64,000 nt of DNA from Thiobacillus sp. Lineage in GTDB: Bacteria > Pseudomonadota > Gammaproteobacteria > Burkholderiales > Thiobacillaceae. Shown one piece after another: positions 60,420 through 64,000 of the stretch. How positions within the stretch are numbered: position 1 is the first letter of the stretch; every line of letters begins with the position of its first letter. The DNA is taken from positions 62,001-126,000 of the forward strand of contig JAUXVT010000024.1 of the NCBI GenBank assembly GCA_030680405.1, read 5' to 3'. Below the pieces are notes generated by a model that worked only from the letters and a program-made list of their open reading frames with translations, had not been told where the DNA came from and ran no database searches. The position numbers and the translations under genes are program-made.

Positions 60420-62854
60420 CCCCGAACAGGACCCCCTTTTTCCATTCCATCCGCACCCGGCTGGTCATCGTCAGCATCGTCATTGAAGTGATGATGCTGG
60501 GGCTGCTGATTGCCAACAGCCTGCGCCTGATGACCGAAGTGATGGAAAACCGTACCGAAGCGCGTCTGCAAACCGTCAGTCCGCTGCTCAATGCGTCGCT
60601 GGGCGCGCGCCTGTTCGAGCGCGATCACGCGTCGATCGACGAAATTCTGCAGCAATTGGTCAACAATTCGGCCGCCGAGCTGCACTATATCGTCATCCTC
60701 GATGACAAGAAAAACCTGTACGCCCAGGCCGGGAAGGTCGATGTGGCCAATCTGCCCGCAGTCGATCGGAACATCCGGCAAAGCCTGGGCGATCTGGTGT
60801 ATGACACGGCCATCCCCCTCACGCTTGGGGGCGAGACCATCGGATACGCTCAGTACGGGCTTTCGCTGGCCTCCTTTGTGGCTTCGAGGGAAAGCATTCT
60901 GCGCCAGAGCCTGCTGATTGCCGGGGCGGAAATCCTGTTCACCCTGCTGGCCCTGGGCATCGCCGGTTACCTGTTGACCCGGCATATCAAGTCTCTGCTG
61001 ACGGCCACCCAAAAAATCAGCGGCGGCGATTACGACCTGCATATCCCGGTGACCAGCCGCGACGAAATCGGCGTGCTGGCCAGCAACTTCAATACCATGA
61101 CCGAAGCGATCCGCAACCGCATTGCCGCCCTGCATCAATCCGAACACGAGCTGCACGAAGAAAAGGAACGCGCCGAAGTGACGCTGTATTCCATCGGCGA
61201 CGCCGTCATCACCACCGACCTGCAGGGCCGAGTGCGCTATCTGAATCCGGTGGCGGAAACCCTGACCGGCTGCACACTGGCAGCGGCGGCGGGCAAACCC
61301 ATTGAAACCCTCTACCGGGTACGGGATCAGGCCACAGGCAGTCCGCTGGCCAACCCCGCGCGCCTCTGCCTGGCAGAGGACACCGTGATCAGCGGCGTCA
61401 ACCTCGCCCAGCTGCTCAGTGCCGATGGCCGGTCGTACGCCGTCGAGGAAACCGCCGCCCCGATCCGCGGCAAGGCGGGCAAGACCATCGGCGCCGTGCT
61501 GGTGTTCCATGATGTGACCGAGGCCAGGGAAGCCTCCCGTAAGCTGGCCTACCAGGCCACCCATGACGCCCTGACGGGACTGATCAACCGGCGCGAATTC
61601 GAGCGGCAAGTCGAGGACGCCCTGCGGGATGCCAAGGAAAACGACACAAACCATGCGTTCTGTTACATGGATCTGGACCAGTTCAAGGTCGTCAACGACA
61701 CCTGCGGACATATTGCCGGCGACGGCCTGCTGATCGAACTCGCCACGATGCTGCGCCACCGGGTGCGCGAAACCGACACCGTCGCCCGCCTGGGGGGCGA
61801 CGAATTCGGCATCCTGATGCGAAATATCCCGTTGAACGAGGCCCGCGCCCTGGCGGAAGACGTCCGCAACCGGATTCGCGATTACCGTTACCTGTGGGAG
61901 GGGCAGACCTTCGAAGTGGGGATCAGCATCGGGGTGGTTCCCATCCGGCCGGACACGGTCGCTGCCGTGGACATCTTCAGCAACGCCGACATTGCCTGTT
62001 TCGTGGCCAAGGACAAGGGGCGCAACCAGATTCATGTCTCCAGCCTGGACGATGTGGAGCAGGCGCGGCGCCACCTGGAGATGCAATGGTCGGTGCGCAT
62101 TCCAAGTGCTCTGGAAAATGACCGGTTTGTTCTGCACTTCCAGAAAATCTATCCCCTTGATCCTGCCAGCAGAGAAGCTCCCCGCTGCGAACTGCTGGTT
62201 CGCATGCTGGAAAAGGATGGTTCGCTGGTTCTGCCGGGGCGGCTCATTCCTGCCGCCGAGCGGTTCCGTCACATGCCCGAAATCGACCGTTGGGTCATCC
62301 GCAATGCGCTGAAACTCATCGCTCATCATGGCGCCACGCTGGGATTGGCCGCCTATGCCATCAACCTCTCCGGGCAATCACTGGGGCAGGAGGAGCTGCT
62401 TGATTTCGTCAAAATGGAAATCCTGCGCAGTGGCGTCAAGCCGGGCCTGATCACCTTTGAGATTACCGAAACCGCAGCCATTCGAAACGTGTCCCACGCG
62501 GCCCGCTTCATGACGGAACTGAAGAAAATGGGGTGCCAGTTCGCCCTCGATGATTTCGGTAGCGGTTTGAGTTCCTTCGGCTATCTCAAAATGCTGCCCG
62601 TGGACTACCTGAAAATTGATGGCAGCTTCGTGCGCAACATGGTGCACGATGAGCATGATCACTCCATCGTCGTTGCCATCACCCAGATCGCCAAAACCCT
62701 GAAAATAGCGTGCGTGGCAGAGTTCATCGAGGACGAGGCAACCCTGCTGGCGTTAAAGGAAATCGGGGTTGATTATGGACAGGGGTTCTTTCTCCATCAC
62801 CCGGAAGCCATTACCAGCCACACCGCTGTCCAGAGGCAGCCTCTCAGGGGCTAA
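60416..62854 (+). CDS. Membrane HAMP-PAS-GGDEF-EAL c-di-GMP enzyme
   Basis: GTG start overlapping the previous stop (GTGA); two TM, PAS (SIGDAVITTDLQGRVRYLNPVAETLTG), RLGGDEFGIL, CELLVRM EAL-variant, FALDDFGSGLSSFGYLKMLPVDYLKIDGSFV. Confidence 0.93.
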   Translation: MTPNRTPFFHSIRTRLVIVSIVIEVMMLGLLIANSLRLMTEVMENRTEARLQTVSPLLNASLGARLFERDHASIDEILQQLVNNSAAELHYIVILDDKKNLYAQAGKVDVANLPAVDRNIRQSLGDLVYDTAIPLTLGGETIGYAQYGLSLASFVASRESILRQSLLIAGAEILFTLLALGIAGYLLTRHIKSLLTATQKISGGDYDLHIPVTSRDEIGVLASNFNTMTEAIRNRIAALHQSEHELHEEKERAEVTLYSIGDAVITTDLQGRVRYLNPVAETLTGCTLAAAAGKPIETLYRVRDQATGSPLANPARLCLAEDTVISGVNLAQLLSADGRSYAVEETAAPIRGKAGKTIGAVLVFHDVTEAREASRKLAYQATHDALTGLINRREFERQVEDALRDAKENDTNHAFCYMDLDQFKVVNDTCGHIAGDGLLIELATMLRHRVRETDTVARLGGDEFGILMRNIPLNEARALAEDVRNRIRDYRYLWEGQTFEVGISIGVVPIRPDTVAAVDIFSNADIACFVAKDKGRNQIHVSSLDDVEQARRHLEMQWSVRIPSALENDRFVLHFQKIYPLDPASREAPRCELLVRMLEKDGSLVLPGRLIPAAERFRHMPEIDRWVIRNALKLIAHHGATLGLAAYAINLSGQSLGQEELLDFVKMEILRSGVKPGLITFEITETAAIRNVSHAARFMTELKKMGCQFALDDFGSGLSSFGYLKMLPVDYLKIDGSFVRNMVHDEHDHSIVVAITQIAKTLKIACVAEFIEDEATLLALKEIGVDYGQGFFLHHPEAITSHTAVQRQPLRG

Positions 62855-63001
62855 CCGGTCGGGATTCCACCCGTGCTCATTGCCCCGGCATTGTCATGAC
62901 GCGGGACGAAGCCTAAGCAGCCCCATCAACACGCTGCGATGATGCCGGCGGGCTGCGCCCCTTGCGGCCTGCCATGGCAAAGAACCCGTCCATTGCGCTT
63001 A

Positions 63002-63420
63002 TTAACTCAGCTGGACGGAGTCATACACGGCTTCCTGATCGGGCTGATTGGCGACATTGTCGAGCTGGGCGTAGGCCAGCGTGAGTGGCGCCCGCCTATG
63101 CGGAATCCAGGCGAGAAAGATGTCGCGGCAATCGTCTTTCCAAAACACGCTGAGATTATTCGGTTTGTGCCGATATTCGACGCCGAGCGCTAGATGGTCA
63201 TTCAGAAACACGGCAGCAGGGCCTTCGAAATGCGCACTGTAGCGGTAAAACGATCTCCGCCGAATCCCAGCAAACCCATCTGGTTGGCACGCGCCACGCA
63301 GCGTCGATTCAGCAGCGCATTGCGACCCAACAGGCCCGCCAGATAAAGTTTGGTGGCCGAAACAACAAGCCAATCACGACGCGGAACTGGAAAGAGCAGA
63401 TATGACTGGCGAATAGCGCC
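63002..63420 (-). pseudogene. Decayed DUF3034-type outer-membrane protein gene (C-terminal part, frameshifted)
   Basis: ATKLYLAGLLGRNALLNRRCVARANQMGLLGFGGDR in one frame and YRYSAHFEGPAAVFLNDHLALGVEYRHKPNNLSVFWKDDCRDIFLAWIPHRRAPLTLAYAQLDNVANQPDQEAVYDSVQLS* in another; 5' half absent. Confidence 0.6.
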
Positions 63421-63424
63421 TGAC

Positions 63425-64000
63425 TCAGGGCTGTGCAGCGGCAAACAGACGGAAGAAATTCTGCGTCGTGATTTCACCCACTGCTTCGGCGGTGATGCCG
63501 CGCACCCGCGCAATTTCTTCCGCCACATGCTTCACAAACCCTGGCTGGTTGGTCTGTCCGCGATGCGGCACCGGCGCCAGATACGGCGAATCGGTCTCGA
63601 TCAGCATGCGTTCCAGCGGGATCGCCGCCGCCACCTCGCGCAGGGCAGCGGCATTCTTGAAGGTGACGATGCCGGAAAACGAGATGTAAAAACCCAGGTC
63701 GATGGCAGCTTCGGCCACCGCCAGGCTTTCTGTAAAGCAGTGCATCACGCCACCCGCCTCGGCCGCATGCTCTTCGCGCATGATGCGCAGGGTGTCGTCG
63801 GCCGCAGCACGGGTGTGGATCACCAAGGGTTTGTGGCAGGCTCGCGCGGCGTGGATGTGGGTGCGGAAACGCTCGCGCTGCCACTCGAGGTCGCCGGTGA
63901 GCCGGAAATAATCCAGCCCGGTTTCGCCGATCGCCACCACCTTGGGGTGATCGGCCAGCGCGACCAGCTCCTCCACCGTCGGCTCGGTGCAGTCTTCGTG
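63425..64000 (-). CDS. TatD family hydrolase (partial, runs off right edge)
   Basis: VVAIGETGLDYFR...HTRAAADDTLRIM...GVMHCFTESLAVAEAAIDLGFYISFSGIVTFKNA...LIETDSPYLAPVPHRGQTNQP. Confidence 0.95.
   Translation of the reverse strand, partial: HEDCTEPTVEELVALADHPKVVAIGETGLDYFRLTGDLEWQRERFRTHIHAARACHKPLVIHTRAAADDTLRIMREEHAAEAGGVMHCFTESLAVAEAAIDLGFYISFSGIVTFKNAAALREVAAAIPLERMLIETDSPYLAPVPHRGQTNQPGFVKHVAEEIARVRGITAEAVGEITTQNFFRLFAAAQP

Noticed and set aside
60383-62377. 664-aa ORF antisense to the GGDEF-EAL gene
   Set aside because: Complete overlap with a clearly coding gene; no recognisable domain.

Overview
This is a 64 kb GC-rich proteobacterial chromosome segment, probably betaproteobacterial (inferred from gene order and protein flavour). 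Most of it is dense housekeeping sequence: rarA, lolA, hppA/pfp, adk-kdsB-trm112-lpxK-exbDB, xseA, miaA, mutL-amiC-tsaE/queG, murI, trpS, yciB-yciI-bolA-ppiC-hfq, tRNA-Ser, grpE-dnaK-dnaJ, tcdA, tatD. The left 10 kb is a scrambled accessory/defence region. It holds a membrane-anchored Mrr-type nuclease, broken hsdM and hsdR pieces, a reverse transcriptase broken at both ends and joined out of frame to hsdR, two halves of a DUF4124-type gene in opposite orientations, and an intact Fic protein with a palindromic repeat cluster upstream. It also holds a roughly 1000-aa membrane patatin flanked by two remnants of the rarA 3' end, whose intact copy lies at 18.5 kb. A TRAP transporter/glyoxylate cluster (10.1-18.2 kb) has an in-frame 36-bp repeat array inside the large permease and a terminator-like hairpin between dctP and dctQ. 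Other points worth a second look are a dispersed 'CCCCTGAATCCTGA' repeat family, one copy of which lies in frame inside mutL; an IscR type-1-like site upstream of a small ABM-like gene; a PPi-PFK/H+-PPase neighbourhood; a PhnD-like/GGDEF-EAL pair; and a decayed DUF3034 gene. I found no CRISPR array, transposase, integrase or rRNA. All calls are from reading the sequence and supplied ORFs; no searches were run.
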